Counted from the first letter of the stretch, positions 20,367 through 30,734 are shown. The stretch is DNA of 64,000 nt from Lachancea kluyveri NRRL Y-12651 (GCA_000149225.2 CM000691.1:1231561-1295560); one strand, 5' to 3'. Program-made: numbers and translations. Notes: generated from the sequence alone by a model not told the origin.

Positions 20367-21995
20367 ATGTCACCTTCGAAAACTTACGCTTCTGCCGAAC
20401 AGAGAATCAGAAATGAGCTTGATCTAAGCGATGAAGTCGTTACCATCAGACGCAACGCACCAGCTGCTTTGTTATATGAAGATGCGTTGAAGGAACGCAA
20501 GACCACCATTTCTTCTTCTGGTGCTTTGATCGCCTACTCCGGTGAAAAGACTGGCAGGTCGCCCCGTGACAAACGTATTGTTGACGAGTCTACCTCTACC
20601 GACAACGTCTGGTGGGGTCCCGTCAACAAAAAATGCTCAGAAAGAACCTGGCAAATTAACCGTGAAAGAGCTGCTGACTACTTGAGGACCAGAGACCATT
20701 TGTACATTGTCGACGCATACGCTGGCTGGGACCCACGTTACAGGATTAAAGTTCGTGTTGTCTGTGCTCGTGCTTACCACGCCCTGTTCATGACCAACAT
20801 GTTGATAAGACCTACGGAACAAGAGTTGGCAGAATTTGGCGAACCAGACTTTACCGTTTGGAATGCCGGCCAGTTCCCTGCTAACACTCATACTACGGGT
20901 ATGACTTCCAAGACTACTGTTGAAATCAACTTTAAGGAGATGGAGATGATTATTTTGGGTACCGAGTACGCCGGTGAGATGAAGAAGGGTATCTTTACAG
21001 TTATGTTCTACTTGATGCCTGTCAACCACAACGTTTTGACGTTGCACTCTTCTGCCAACCAAGGTATTGCCGACAACGATGTCACTTTATTCTTCGGTTT
21101 AAGCGGTACTGGTAAGACCACTTTATCCGCCGATCCCCACAGGTTGTTGATTGGTGACGATGAGCACTGTTGGTCCGATCACGGTGTTTTCAACATCGAA
21201 GGTGGTTGCTATGCCAAATGTATTGGCCTATCGGCAGAAAAGGAGCCAGAGATTTACAACGCAATCAAGTTTGGCTCTGTCTTGGAAAATGTCATCTACA
21301 ACCCTCAGACCAGAGAGGTTGACTACGAGGATTCCTCGATTACCGAAAACACCCGTTGCGCTTATCCAATAGATTACATCCCAAGTGCAAAGATCCCATG
21401 TTTGGCTGACAACCATCCTTCTAACATTGTTTTGTTGACCTGTGATGCGTCGGGTGTCTTGCCCCCAGTCTCTAGATTGACTCCAGAGCAAGTGATGTAC
21501 CACTTTATTAGTGGTTACACTTCAAAAATGGCCGGTACCGAGCAAGGTGTTACCGAGCCAGAGGCCACATTCTCTTCTTGTTTCGGCCAACCGTTTTTAG
21601 CACTACATCCAATGAAGTACGCTACTATGTTGGCAGAAAAGATGGCAAAGCACAATGCGAACGCATGGTTGATCAACACCGGCTGGACTGGATCTTCTTA
21701 TGTTTCTGGTGGTAAGCGTTGTCCATTGAAATACACCAGAGCCATTTTAGACTCTATCCATGATGGTTCCTTGGCTAAAGAAAAATACGAGACTTTGCCA
21801 ACTTTCAACTTGGAAATCCCAACAAGGGTCAACAATGTTCCATCTGAGCTATTGAATCCAGCAAAGAACTGGATTGAGGGTGAAGCTAAATACACAAGCG
21901 CCGTTCAAAACTTGGCTCAATTGTTTGTCGAAAACTTCAAGACCTACCAGGATAGAGCCACTTCACAGGTTTTGTCTGCAGGTCCACAACTATAG
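20367..21995 (+). CDS. PCK1: Phosphoenolpyruvate carboxykinase (ATP)
   Basis: Converts oxaloacetate + ATP to phosphoenolpyruvate + CO2 + ADP, the committed cytosolic step of gluconeogenesis. 542 residues (S. cerevisiae about 549). Motifs of ATP-type PEPCK are all visible: RSPRDKR near 65 (substrate binding), the kinase-1a P-loop GLSGTGKT at 244-251 with Lys250, kinase-2 LIGDDEHCWSD shortly after, and the adenine-loop region YPIDYIPSAK. The N-terminal segment AEQRIRNEL is of the type recognised by the Gid/CTLH degradation system when it follows an exposed Pro; here the start is M-S-P, and the Pro follows the Ser. Codon usage looks strongly biased, as expected for a highly expressed gene. Convergent with RRD1. 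Confidence 0.97.
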   Translation: MSPSKTYASAEQRIRNELDLSDEVVTIRRNAPAALLYEDALKERKTTISSSGALIAYSGEKTGRSPRDKRIVDESTSTDNVWWGPVNKKCSERTWQINRERAADYLRTRDHLYIVDAYAGWDPRYRIKVRVVCARAYHALFMTNMLIRPTEQELAEFGEPDFTVWNAGQFPANTHTTGMTSKTTVEINFKEMEMIILGTEYAGEMKKGIFTVMFYLMPVNHNVLTLHSSANQGIADNDVTLFFGLSGTGKTTLSADPHRLLIGDDEHCWSDHGVFNIEGGCYAKCIGLSAEKEPEIYNAIKFGSVLENVIYNPQTREVDYEDSSITENTRCAYPIDYIPSAKIPCLADNHPSNIVLLTCDASGVLPPVSRLTPEQVMYHFISGYTSKMAGTEQGVTEPEATFSSCFGQPFLALHPMKYATMLAEKMAKHNANAWLINTGWTGSSYVSGGKRCPLKYTRAILDSIHDGSLAKEKYETLPTFNLEIPTRVNNVPSELLNPAKNWIEGEAKYTSAVQNLAQLFVENFKTYQDRATSQVLSAGPQL

Positions 21996-22113
21996 GGAAA
22001 TAGTAGTGGTTAGTCTATAATTTGAACGTGTACCCTTCCCCTTAAAATCTATTTCTATGTAAATTAACGTTATTTATGGATTTCTTTTCGTATCACTTTG
22101 TTCTTAGAAACAG

Positions 22114-22133
22114 AAAAAAAAAAAAAAAAAAAA
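22114..22133 (+). repeat. A20 homopolymer
   Basis: Uninterrupted run of 20 A in the 204-bp convergent gap between PCK1 and RRD1; possibly part of 3'-end signals or a mutable tract. Confidence 0.8.
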
Positions 22134-22199
22134 CAAACTTTTTTATATGTTTTCGTTAAAGCCTAGTCACGTAATAATTAGACTGTCGTCGCAGTAATC

Positions 22200-23357
22200 C
22201 TAACGTTTAAATCTATCCCTGTTGGCAAATTTGCCCATTGGCGAGTTTCTCGATGGAAGTATCGTTGGAGGAGGCATCGTTGTACTCGAGGTTGCTGGCA
22301 GTACACTTTTTGTAGCAGTTGGCATATTAGAAATGCTTGTTACACTACTAAAGTGTGGGTTTTCTTCTTGATTGGCTTCATACGTTGGCAATATAGCACC
22401 GCTTTTTACGTTAACCCATGGGAAGAACCCCGTACCAAACCAGAAATGCTGTACAACCGGGAATTTGTTCAACACTTCCGCAGAGTACATTTTCAACAAT
22501 CCTCTTTGGACTTTGGACCATGTTGAAACCGTCTTTGCAATGTCATAAAGCATTGGCGAATGTTCCGAAAAGGATCCTGATTTCACTTTATCAATAAACG
22601 CAATCGCTTGGAAGTACAGATTTGTTTTAGCATAATCTTCGACTGTGTGTCTATCCAAAATATCACTAGGCCGCAGAGGGTTATGGGAAATTGGGGCTAG
22701 CTGTGAGCTTCCTAGAATGTAAGCCAAGTGGAAGTGATCGTCTAGACCCCATACACCGTGAGACCCGGCTGGTTCCAAAGTGTACGTTGCAATCAGCTTT
22801 TTTACTAGTGTGTAGTAACCGTTAAAAAGAAACAAAATATCCTCACCCGAGGGGTTAGAGCCCCAAAGATCCAACATGTCTATAGCAGAAACAACAGCTA
22901 GAAACGAAAGCTCGTGGCCGGTACCGTAGTCCAATCTCTCTTTGGAACCAAATGCATTGCCTAAGTAGTACCGTATTTCTACGATACAGACGTGATACTT
23001 TTCTGGTATAAAAGCTTGCAGCAGAGCGTCCAAACTGCCCCTCATCTTAACGTGCCAAGTCCTACACGCAAAGTTTCCAAACCTTCTGGGACCAGGTAGG
23101 GGGGGTGTTTCATCAATCGTCCGAGAAAGTGCATCAATTATCTGAGTGAACCGATTGACAGCATCGTTGTTTGAAGTTGACGGTATGTTTTTAGTGCCGA
23201 CCAATGTTATGTATTTGTGAAGATAAGACTGTAGGCGATACATAGTCACGGATGATTGAAAGTCTTGAGTACCTTGAGTGTCAAAGATTTTTTTTACTGG
23301 CTCCGTAAACTTAGTGTGAGAAACATCAATTTTTGGTGTAGTAATCGTTGATATCAT
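22200..23357 (-). CDS. RRD1: PTPA-type peptidyl-prolyl isomerase, PP2A activator
   Basis: Rrd1/Ypa1 family prolyl isomerase that activates PP2A-type phosphatases (Sit4, Pph21/22). 385 residues (S. cerevisiae Rrd1 about 393). Family blocks are intact: PVKKIFDTQ near the start, ETPPLPGPRRFGN (83-95), YYLGNAFGSKERLDYGTGHEL (130-150), SHGVWGLDDHFHLAYILGSSQ (about 199-219) and FPVVQHFWFGTGFFPW near 318. The C-terminal 60 residues are Ser/Thr/Pro-rich, a feature of Rrd1 rather than Rrd2. The start is the first ATG in frame (MISTITTPK). Position and strand between YIL152W-like and IMP2' agree with S. cerevisiae. Confidence 0.96.
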   Translation of the reverse strand: MISTITTPKIDVSHTKFTEPVKKIFDTQGTQDFQSSVTMYRLQSYLHKYITLVGTKNIPSTSNNDAVNRFTQIIDALSRTIDETPPLPGPRRFGNFACRTWHVKMRGSLDALLQAFIPEKYHVCIVEIRYYLGNAFGSKERLDYGTGHELSFLAVVSAIDMLDLWGSNPSGEDILFLFNGYYTLVKKLIATYTLEPAGSHGVWGLDDHFHLAYILGSSQLAPISHNPLRPSDILDRHTVEDYAKTNLYFQAIAFIDKVKSGSFSEHSPMLYDIAKTVSTWSKVQRGLLKMYSAEVLNKFPVVQHFWFGTGFFPWVNVKSGAILPTYEANQEENPHFSSVTSISNMPTATKSVLPATSSTTMPPPTILPSRNSPMGKFANRDRFKR

Positions 23358-23624
23358 TGCTTTTTCCCTTTTCCTTCTTGCTATGTGGGTTGGATTCGAG
23401 GTAAATGAATACAAATATTCACTCTGTTTGCATTACTGTGCAACTTAGAGACAGAAGACGTGCTTCCCTATTCTTGCCCAATCTTCTTTTACATCGCCGT
23501 CATTGGACACGAAACATGATCCTTCTGTTGAAGTCTAGTATTTTCAATAGGGAGACAGGTGAAAAAGATAGAAGGGGTTCTCCCAACGACTAAGGTCAAC
23601 TGGAAGACTGATAAATACAGAACA

Positions 23625-24683
23625 ATGGACCACAAAGAACCCGGAAGAAGTATATTGCTAACGAATGGTGCGAATCCATCAATCCATGTAAGTGAATATG
23701 GTGAGAATAATGCACAGGCAGGGCGCACACCGGCCAGCAGCAATACAAGGAACAATATCCAAATTGTCGAGAGCCCGCTTCCCAGGGGCAGAGGTCGTAG
23801 TAGGGAAAAGAGAAGCAGTGTTGGTGGTGGTACAAGCAATACACGCTCTTTAAGTACACGGTCGATCAGCGGATCGAGAATAGAAGATGAGAGCTATTTG
23901 AAATGGACTGTTTTAAGGCGGGATCCATCAGAAAGACTACATAAAAACGAGGAAAACGATCGAGATGAGTCAGCAATCGACGACGATGACTACGACGAGG
24001 ATGACGTTAGTGATGAGGAGCAGATTAGCGATATAGAAAACGATCAAGAAATCGATTCGGAGCTGGACTACGACTTGGGGGCCCGGGTGTTACCAAACTT
24101 CAGCACAAGTATATCCAACGTTTTGGAGAGTAACAAGCCGTGGACAAAGAAGTACTTGCAAACTGTCGACCAGAAAGCAGAACGCGCAAAAATTAAGCTT
24201 GATAGCCTACCAGGAGGCTACATGAGAGCGATGTCTCTTGTGACCCGGGGCAAAGGTGGTAGCAGTACACACGGGTCTTCATACATCCTGTATGCAGACC
24301 TGTCTAGCGAGTCCATGTACGCCTTGACGTACACACTGGGAGCTGTTGTAAACAGCGGCGACACGCTTTACGTAGTACACGTGGAATCCAGTACGACAGA
24401 AACAAGGTTGCTACAGAACATCGACAAGCTTACGCAGCAGACAGCCTTCTTGCTAGATTGCACGAGCGGCGTGGTGAACGACCTAAGCGTTGTCTTACTC
24501 TCACTTTCACATCCATACCCAAAACATTTGGTAAATCAGATGATTCACGGTCTTAAGCCTCTGTTGCTGGTAGTATCGCTCTCTTTGGTGCTTACCTCCC
24601 TTCAAAACTACGTCTGCAACATTCCTACGCTAGTTGTACGTAAGAAACTTAAACGCTCCAAAAGAAGGGGAATTTACGAGTGA
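23625..24683 (+). CDS. IMP2': Imp2' transcriptional activator
   Basis: 352 residues (S. cerevisiae about 346). Imp2' is needed for glucose derepression of maltose, galactose and raffinose genes and for DNA-damage and ion tolerance. Visible: a Ser/Arg-rich N-terminus; conserved YLKWTVLRRDPSERL at 91-105; a strongly acidic block at 111-150 (activation-type region); and a conserved C-terminal half, YADLSSESMYALTYTLGAV through HPYPKHLVNQMIHGLKP to a basic end (RKKLKRSKRRGI). The C-terminal half resembles a universal-stress-protein fold, which is my inference. Divergent from RRD1 and followed by GUT2, as in S. cerevisiae. Confidence 0.94.
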   Translation: MDHKEPGRSILLTNGANPSIHVSEYGENNAQAGRTPASSNTRNNIQIVESPLPRGRGRSREKRSSVGGGTSNTRSLSTRSISGSRIEDESYLKWTVLRRDPSERLHKNEENDRDESAIDDDDYDEDDVSDEEQISDIENDQEIDSELDYDLGARVLPNFSTSISNVLESNKPWTKKYLQTVDQKAERAKIKLDSLPGGYMRAMSLVTRGKGGSSTHGSSYILYADLSSESMYALTYTLGAVVNSGDTLYVVHVESSTTETRLLQNIDKLTQQTAFLLDCTSGVVNDLSVVLLSLSHPYPKHLVNQMIHGLKPLLLVVSLSLVLTSLQNYVCNIPTLVVRKKLKRSKRRGIYE

Positions 24684-25063
24684 AGAAAAGCGCCGCATGC
24701 TATTAAGTGCGTGCAGGAACTATATACATGCATATATACATACCCCTACATACGTGGCAAACGCTCCACTTCTCCACGCTTTCTACGTACACCAGTATTC
24801 CTTCTAATTATTATTTTTTTTTTTCCTGATTTTTTGATTTTTTTGCTTTCAAGCCGGGCCAGCGCCAGTGTCGGGATCAAAGGGGCGAATAGCCCCGGGG
24901 CAAAGGGACTGGAGCATATAAAAGAGTAAAGTTTCACCAGTGCTGGTCCTTCTTTTACTTGGAATCACTCCAGAAACACAAGATCTAACTAGACTAGACC
25001 ATTCCAAAACAGACTGGATCGTCCTAGCCTGCTAGATACAACTACCAAAATAAATCAATTGAA
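24684..25063 (+). promoter_or_regulatory. GUT2 promoter
   Basis: 380 bp. It contains an AT/poly-T stretch (24808-24844), then GC-rich DNA with the palindrome GCCCCGGGGC (24892-24901), compatible with a Mig1 core on either strand, and a TATAAAA box at 24917-24923, about 140 bp before the ATG. Confidence 0.55.
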
Positions 25064-27013
25064 ATGTTTGCTAACGCTACCCGCAGAATGGTAGTCCCGG
25101 CAGCTTTTGCTGCCGCAACTGTTGGTGGGGCTACGATTTTGTGGCACCAACAGCAACAACAGAAGAGTGTTATAAACAATGATGTTACAGTCACGAACCC
25201 AGTACAGAAATCCAAAATAAATCTACCTACGAGGCAGGATTTGTTGTCTAAGCTTTCCAAAACAAACCAGTTCGATGTTTTGATCATCGGTGGCGGTGCT
25301 ACAGGTACGGGATCCGCCTTGGATGCAGCAACCAGAGGCTTGAACGTTGCATTGGTTGAAATGAACGATTTTGCTTCCGGCACTTCATCAAAGTCAACTA
25401 AGATGGCTCATGGTGGTGTTAGGTATTTGGAAAAAGCTTTTTGGGAGCTATCTAAGGCTCAGCTAGATTTGGTAGTCGAAGCCTTGAATGAAAGAGCACA
25501 TATGTTGTACACAGCACCTCACTTGTGCAAAATTTTACCTATCATGATACCTGTTTACAATTACTGGCAGGCTCCATACTTCTACGTTGGTTGTAAGATG
25601 TATGACTTGTTTGCTGGTTCTCAGAACTTGAAAAGCTCGTACATGTTGACAGCCTCCAGAGCCGCCGAGGTGGCACCAATGCTCGATGCCAGCAAATTGA
25701 AAGCTGGATTGGTCTATCACGATGGATCGTTTAACGACTCCAGGATGAATGCCACGTTGGCGGTTACCGCTGTAGAAAAGGGCGCCACCGTTTTGAACTA
25801 CATGGAAGTGAAACAATTGATTAAGAACGAACAGACAGGTAAAGTCGAAGGCGCTGTCGCTCAGGATCGCGAGACTGGAGAAACTTTCCGTATTAAGGCC
25901 AAAGTTGTCGTGAATGCCACAGGTCCATTTAGCGACCGTATTTTGCAAATGGATGAGGATTCTAAGGGCTTGCCAGATGATAGGCTACTGCAATCTTCAA
26001 ACATAAATGCTACTATTAGTTCAAAAGTTGCCGTTGCCAACCCGCAGATGGTTGTTCCATCTGCAGGTGTCCACATTGTCTTGCCCTCTTTCTACTGTCC
26101 AAAGGAAATCGGTTTGTTGGATGCCAAAACATCCGATGGCAGAGTGATGTTCTTTTTACCTTGGCAGGGAAAGGTCCTGGCCGGTACCACAGACATCCCA
26201 ATGAAACAAATTCCTGAAAACCCAACCGCCACAGAAGCCGACATCCAAGACATTTTGAAGGAACTGCAGCATTACATTAAATTCCCGGTTAAGAGAGAGG
26301 ACGTTTTAAGCGCCTGGGCTGGTATTAGACCCTTGGTCAAAGATCCAAGAAAGAGAATTGGTGAGAATCCACATCGAGTTGCAGCTTCATCTACTCAAGA
26401 ATTGGTTAGATCACACTTTTTGTTCACTTCTGATAATGATTTGGTTACTATTGCTGGTGGTAAATGGACCACTTACAGAGAAATGTCTGAAGAAACCATC
26501 AACGAGGTTGTTAAAGTGGGCAAGTTCAACGCTAAGCCATGTATCACAAGGAAGCTGAAATTGGCCGGTGCTGAAAATTACGACCCCAATTTACCTGCTA
26601 TGTTGGCCCAGGAGTATCACTTGTCTTCAAAGATGGCCGAATATTTGGCAAACAACTACGGTACCAGAGCACCATTGATTTGTGAGCTTTTCAAAGATGA
26701 TGACAAGAACAAATTACCAATGGCATTTGGTGGTAAGGAGAACGTGACCGTTTATGGCAACGTTGATTTTGACTCCTTCCGTTATCCCTTCACCATCGGT
26801 GAATTAAAATACAGTATCAACAACGAATACACCAGGACAGCATTAGACTTCTTGATGAGAAGGACGAGATATGCATTTTTGGATGCTAAACAGGCATTGA
26901 CTGCAGTCGATGGTACTGTCAAAGTTATGGGAGATGAATTAAGCTGGGATTCCAACAGAAGACAGGAAGAGAGGGAAAAGGCTACTGAATTCATCAAGAC
27001 CTTTGGTGTGTGA
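25064..27013 (+). CDS. GUT2: Mitochondrial FAD-dependent glycerol-3-phosphate dehydrogenase
   Basis: Oxidises glycerol-3-phosphate to dihydroxyacetone phosphate and passes electrons to ubiquinone at the outer face of the inner mitochondrial membrane; used for glycerol catabolism and the G3P shuttle. 649 residues, the same length as S. cerevisiae Gut2. N-terminal presequence-like stretch (MFANATRRM) and a hydrophobic segment (about 10-27), then the FAD dinucleotide-binding motif IIGGGATGTGSALDAATRG (from about 74), SGTSSKSTKMAHGGVRYLE, the substrate-region motif DGRVMFFLPWQGKVLAGTTD, GGKWTTYREM and the conserved end MGDELSW...FIKTFGV. Convergent with UBP7/11. Confidence 0.97.
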   Translation: MFANATRRMVVPAAFAAATVGGATILWHQQQQQKSVINNDVTVTNPVQKSKINLPTRQDLLSKLSKTNQFDVLIIGGGATGTGSALDAATRGLNVALVEMNDFASGTSSKSTKMAHGGVRYLEKAFWELSKAQLDLVVEALNERAHMLYTAPHLCKILPIMIPVYNYWQAPYFYVGCKMYDLFAGSQNLKSSYMLTASRAAEVAPMLDASKLKAGLVYHDGSFNDSRMNATLAVTAVEKGATVLNYMEVKQLIKNEQTGKVEGAVAQDRETGETFRIKAKVVVNATGPFSDRILQMDEDSKGLPDDRLLQSSNINATISSKVAVANPQMVVPSAGVHIVLPSFYCPKEIGLLDAKTSDGRVMFFLPWQGKVLAGTTDIPMKQIPENPTATEADIQDILKELQHYIKFPVKREDVLSAWAGIRPLVKDPRKRIGENPHRVAASSTQELVRSHFLFTSDNDLVTIAGGKWTTYREMSEETINEVVKVGKFNAKPCITRKLKLAGAENYDPNLPAMLAQEYHLSSKMAEYLANNYGTRAPLICELFKDDDKNKLPMAFGGKENVTVYGNVDFDSFRYPFTIGELKYSINNEYTRTALDFLMRRTRYAFLDAKQALTAVDGTVKVMGDELSWDSNRRQEEREKATEFIKTFGV

Positions 27014-27175
27014 TATTGGTAATAGTTGATGATATAGATAATAATTTATTCTTGATATGTACAAATTTGTAGATAATTTTAATGAAAACTAAGAGATGCA
27101 GTGATTTAGATGTCACTTGTATTACATCAATGAGGCTAAAGAAAAAAACCTAAACTACGCCGAAATTAATAAAAC

Positions 27176-27198
27176 AAAAAAAAAAAAAAAAAAAAAAA
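27176..27198 (+). repeat. A23 homopolymer
   Basis: Run of 23 A in the 296-bp convergent gap between GUT2 and the ubiquitin protease gene, followed by more A-rich DNA to 27250. Confidence 0.8.
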
Positions 27199-27309
27199 GA
27201 GAAGAAACTACTAACAATGATAATAAAAAACAAAAACAAATAAAAAAAAATGCAGTAAAAACTTTTGTTTTTCCTATAGTAATAATGCACAAAACTTTCA
27301 TTCACAGTA

Positions 27310-30300
27310 TTAGTCGTAAATCCTCTCATAAAACAAAACATAAACATCGCTACTAGAAACACTCGCAATTCCTGCATCAAAATCGCCATGGTTGTTGTCC
27401 TGCTTTACCACTTCATCATCAAAATAATACCATTTTTGTTGCCCATGTCTAATTTCATGCTTCAAATCCTTGTTCACCAAAGAGGTGTAATGCCCACTAA
27501 TTAAATTACCAAAGTGATTAACAATACCGTAAAGTCTGTACTTGGCAACTTCATTATTTTTTAGGACAATATTCAGGATTAAAGGATAAGTAATGACAGT
27601 GCTATTCTTCTTGGTCAAATCGTAGAAAAACCTGGACAGATGAATAACCAGTATGGGCGGCATGGTAATAAAATTAAAGGTTTTGATGGTAGTCAGCTTC
27701 TTTGACTTCCATTTTTCAGAACCCGGCATCGATGATCCCGAATTATGCCCGTTGGAAGAGTTGAACGGAGAGGACGATCTACTCCTAGACTTGGAACGAA
27801 ACTTGAAAAACCTCGAGGTTCTATTGTTATTGACGTGATCATGTGGCAACAGAAACTTTCTCTTTTTCTTAGCTTTCCCTTCTCCTGGTCCAGAGCCCGA
27901 CATACTGGTGCCACATCTAGGACAGTCCCAAGCGTTCTCACCTGACAAAACTTCATCACTAGTGAAGAGATTTATACAGTCTTCTAGCAATACCTTCTTA
28001 GTTTTTCCGAATGTAGAAGTTCCTGGAGTTGGAATGGCAAGAGACAACACGTAAAAGGTAGAGTAGTTGTAAGAAGAATGTCCACACCGCTGGCATTGTA
28101 GACAGTTCTCCATTTGGCCTTGAAATATACTATCTATCGGAGAGAGTCCATTCTTCGAAATACTGTCTTCAAACCACTTATCATACTCTTTGCCATCTAC
28201 CTGGAGATTATCATCATCATGTAATAGCAGCTGTGGATAGTCGTTAGCAACCTGTTCAGGGTCAGATAATTCATCATGTAGTTGGTCTAGCAAAAAAAGC
28301 AGAAACTCCTGAGTGTCTTGTTGATCATTAGGAATCTTAAAGTCAGGCCTCATCGAGTTACAAGCTTTCAAAAAACCACTTGGAACGACTGAGCACCCAC
28401 CGTTCATATACATTTTTTTGAAAAGCATATGGAATGATCTGGATATCTGGGCTCGATGGATGTATCCCTTGGAAATATAATCATGATACTTGGGTGATAG
28501 AAAAATGTCTCTAAACTTTCTTGTGGCAAAGAGGCATTGTAACATAGAGTTAATGTAGCAAGTACTTCCTAAATTTCTCAGACCAGTAATCGATAATGAT
28601 ACATATACATTGGAACTTTGCTCGATAGTGGGTACACTGATGTATTGGTGAGAAATGGGAGAATAATGTTGGTGCTGAGACCTCTTGCTATGTGATAGGT
28701 AACGGTGACGGTGTGCATGGGATACAGTAGTAACTTGGGGCATAGGCGGCTGCATACCTGTAGCCACAGAGTAGTGCAGATTAATTGCACTCTTTGGAGG
28801 AAGTGGGGGAAGATGTACGGCTGGAATTGATTGAGTGGGCGGAGCTTGTGATGGTAAAGTAGGTGGAGCTTGTGATGGCAAGGCAGGCGGAGCCTGTGCT
28901 GGCAGAGGAGGAGGCGGAGGCCTCGTTGCGGGTACAGGAGGTGCGCTTATAGGCTTAACCTTATCTTTCTGAGATTTTGCGGAAGATGCATATGGTCTGA
29001 ATAGATAGTCACCAGTAACAATATCATGATGCTTCGCGTACTGACCGATAAATGTTTTCCACTGTTCATAGTCCCCTAGTAATGCTTTCGGAGGTGATCT
29101 CAAACGTGTGCTGCTAGAGGCATAAAGTAGTTGGAAGAAAACCAAGCGGTAATCAAAATCAATGTTCAAAAAGGTCTTCATATCTGTGTAATACACAATG
29201 TATTTGAACTTTGACCTAGATTGAAATGTTTGATATGAACCCATCTTTTTTTCCAATTCAACGTCACTGCTAATAGGAACTTTTCTATCCACATCCCATA
29301 GATCTCTTGGGTCAATATTGATTAGATTTGGCGCCACTATATGATTATTGTGGAACCTTTTGCTGATGCGTAGATCCACTAGTAAGACGTTGTTGCGCTC
29401 ATCACTTTGCAAAATGTCCATTAACTCTTCACACGAGATAACGTACTGTTTTTGGAGACGTGATAAGTTCTGAAAAAAATCGTATTCGTTTGTGTCATCA
29501 TCCTCATTCAACATGTATACAGAGTGGTAGGAATCCTTTCTATGCGTGTTATAACGGTCGACATTTTGAACGTATATATTGGCCACAGATTCAACGGAGT
29601 CTTTTCTGCTTTTCCCTGTGTCGTTGCTCGAAACAATACTATGGTGCCTGGTTCTCTGAGAAATCTCGCTCGGAGTTGCATGGTCCATAGGGAGCGCTTC
29701 TTGTGTAGGTATTGGTTCAAACTCATCAGAAGAAGACTCACCAATAGAAAATTTCTTTGAGTGCTGATCCATGACAAAAGAGGAGAGGGAAGAGGTGGCC
29801 GATGAAGATTTTGAAGGCGGGTTTAGCGCTAGTTTCAGTTGGTCGTCTGGTTCTAACTTCGGTGCTGACCAGATAGTTGTGTAATCATCCGCATAATTTG
29901 TAAGCGTATCAGACTCTTTGGAAACTTCTGGAAGTTGTTCTAGTCCATCTGTATTGTTTAAAGTTAGAGATCTCAACTGATTAGCCAGCGCCTGGCTGGG
30001 AACCGAGTAAGCTCTCTTTCTTGTAATTTTAGTATCATCGAAATCACGAGATTTGCAAAGAATAGCGTCAACCTTTTTGGTAACCATAAGGAGGACATTA
30101 GTCATACTTGTTTCATCTTGGTAGTATTTTCTAAGATCCACATAGATACCGTAGCTCTTATTTCTTGTATGGAACTGAATCGATTGCGGAATGATTAGGT
30201 AGACATAAAAACTACCTATAATAAATGCTGTAAGTGCATCTTCCTGGTTCCCTTGCTTTAACATCATGTGGTAGGACTCAAACAAGTATTCGGCGTGTTC

Positions 30301-30423
30301 TAACAAGTCTATCAATTTTTCTAATTTAAGCTTCGGATAGTAATGTTTAATGTCCTGGGCATAAACATCTTGGACAAACTGGAGTAGCTCATTAGAGTAC
30401 TCAGGAGTATAGGAACATTCCAT
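27310..30423 (-). CDS. UBP7: Ubiquitin-specific protease (Ubp7/Ubp11 family)
   Basis: Cysteine deubiquitinase of 1037 residues; Ubp7 is linked to endocytosis and S-phase progression. Visible: an N-terminal helical region (about 5-150); a rhodanese-like domain (about 325-480; VLLVDLRISKRFHNNHI) whose usual active-loop Cys is not seen, as in other Doa4/Ubp7-type proteins; a Pro-rich linker with short PALPSQAPP-type repeats (about 505-550); and a USP domain from about 612 with GSTCYINSMLQCLF (catalytic Cys622), a CxxC...CxxC zinc-ribbon pair and GHYTSLV (catalytic His978). The start is ATG 30423, with no earlier in-frame ATG nearby. Length resembles Ubp7 (1071) more than Ubp11 (717); it is likely the single ancestral gene, lying next to GUT2 (Ubp7 side) and BAS1 (Ubp11 side). 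Confidence 0.94.
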   Translation of the reverse strand: MECSYTPEYSNELLQFVQDVYAQDIKHYYPKLKLEKLIDLLEHAEYLFESYHMMLKQGNQEDALTAFIIGSFYVYLIIPQSIQFHTRNKSYGIYVDLRKYYQDETSMTNVLLMVTKKVDAILCKSRDFDDTKITRKRAYSVPSQALANQLRSLTLNNTDGLEQLPEVSKESDTLTNYADDYTTIWSAPKLEPDDQLKLALNPPSKSSSATSSLSSFVMDQHSKKFSIGESSSDEFEPIPTQEALPMDHATPSEISQRTRHHSIVSSNDTGKSRKDSVESVANIYVQNVDRYNTHRKDSYHSVYMLNEDDDTNEYDFFQNLSRLQKQYVISCEELMDILQSDERNNVLLVDLRISKRFHNNHIVAPNLINIDPRDLWDVDRKVPISSDVELEKKMGSYQTFQSRSKFKYIVYYTDMKTFLNIDFDYRLVFFQLLYASSSTRLRSPPKALLGDYEQWKTFIGQYAKHHDIVTGDYLFRPYASSAKSQKDKVKPISAPPVPATRPPPPPLPAQAPPALPSQAPPTLPSQAPPTQSIPAVHLPPLPPKSAINLHYSVATGMQPPMPQVTTVSHAHRHRYLSHSKRSQHQHYSPISHQYISVPTIEQSSNVYVSLSITGLRNLGSTCYINSMLQCLFATRKFRDIFLSPKYHDYISKGYIHRAQISRSFHMLFKKMYMNGGCSVVPSGFLKACNSMRPDFKIPNDQQDTQEFLLFLLDQLHDELSDPEQVANDYPQLLLHDDDNLQVDGKEYDKWFEDSISKNGLSPIDSIFQGQMENCLQCQRCGHSSYNYSTFYVLSLAIPTPGTSTFGKTKKVLLEDCINLFTSDEVLSGENAWDCPRCGTSMSGSGPGEGKAKKKRKFLLPHDHVNNNRTSRFFKFRSKSRSRSSSPFNSSNGHNSGSSMPGSEKWKSKKLTTIKTFNFITMPPILVIHLSRFFYDLTKKNSTVITYPLILNIVLKNNEVAKYRLYGIVNHFGNLISGHYTSLVNKDLKHEIRHGQQKWYYFDDEVVKQDNNHGDFDAGIASVSSSDVYVLFYERIYD

Positions 30424-30518
30424 TTGTCTCACTACCCTCGCTAACGTTGAATCTTGCTGGGACAGCGGAGGATGGCAGTTCCGATCTAAATCAGCTTCTG
30501 TTCAAGAAAGGAGTTCTC

Positions 30519-30638
30519 CTAGCAAGAAGTGTACTTTGTACGTACATAGCGATTCACAAATAGAGTGTTAACGTAAACCCATGACATTAGAAAGACTGAT
30601 AACCAAAAGATAAAGACAACCCAGACTATAGCTTCCAT
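30519..30638 (-). CDS. Possible 39-residue single-pass membrane microprotein
   Basis: ATG 30638 to TAG 30519. The product starts MEAIVWVVFIFWLSVFLMSW, a single hydrophobic helix, followed by a short tail with Arg/Lys (VNRYVRTKYTSC), topologically like small ER/PM proteolipids. No homologue is known to me. It lies about 95 bp upstream of the ubiquitin protease ORF on the same strand, so it could also be chance or a leader ORF. The frame is open further upstream without ATG. Confidence 0.25.
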   Translation of the reverse strand: MEAIVWVVFIFWLSVFLMSWVYVNTLFVNRYVRTKYTSC

Positions 30639-30734
30639 TCTCACTTTTATAGCGTGTAAAATAACAAGAGCACTACTATGTCTTAATAATTCGAGGTTCC
30701 TATATTTTCCAACTTGTCTGTTTTTTTTTTTTCG

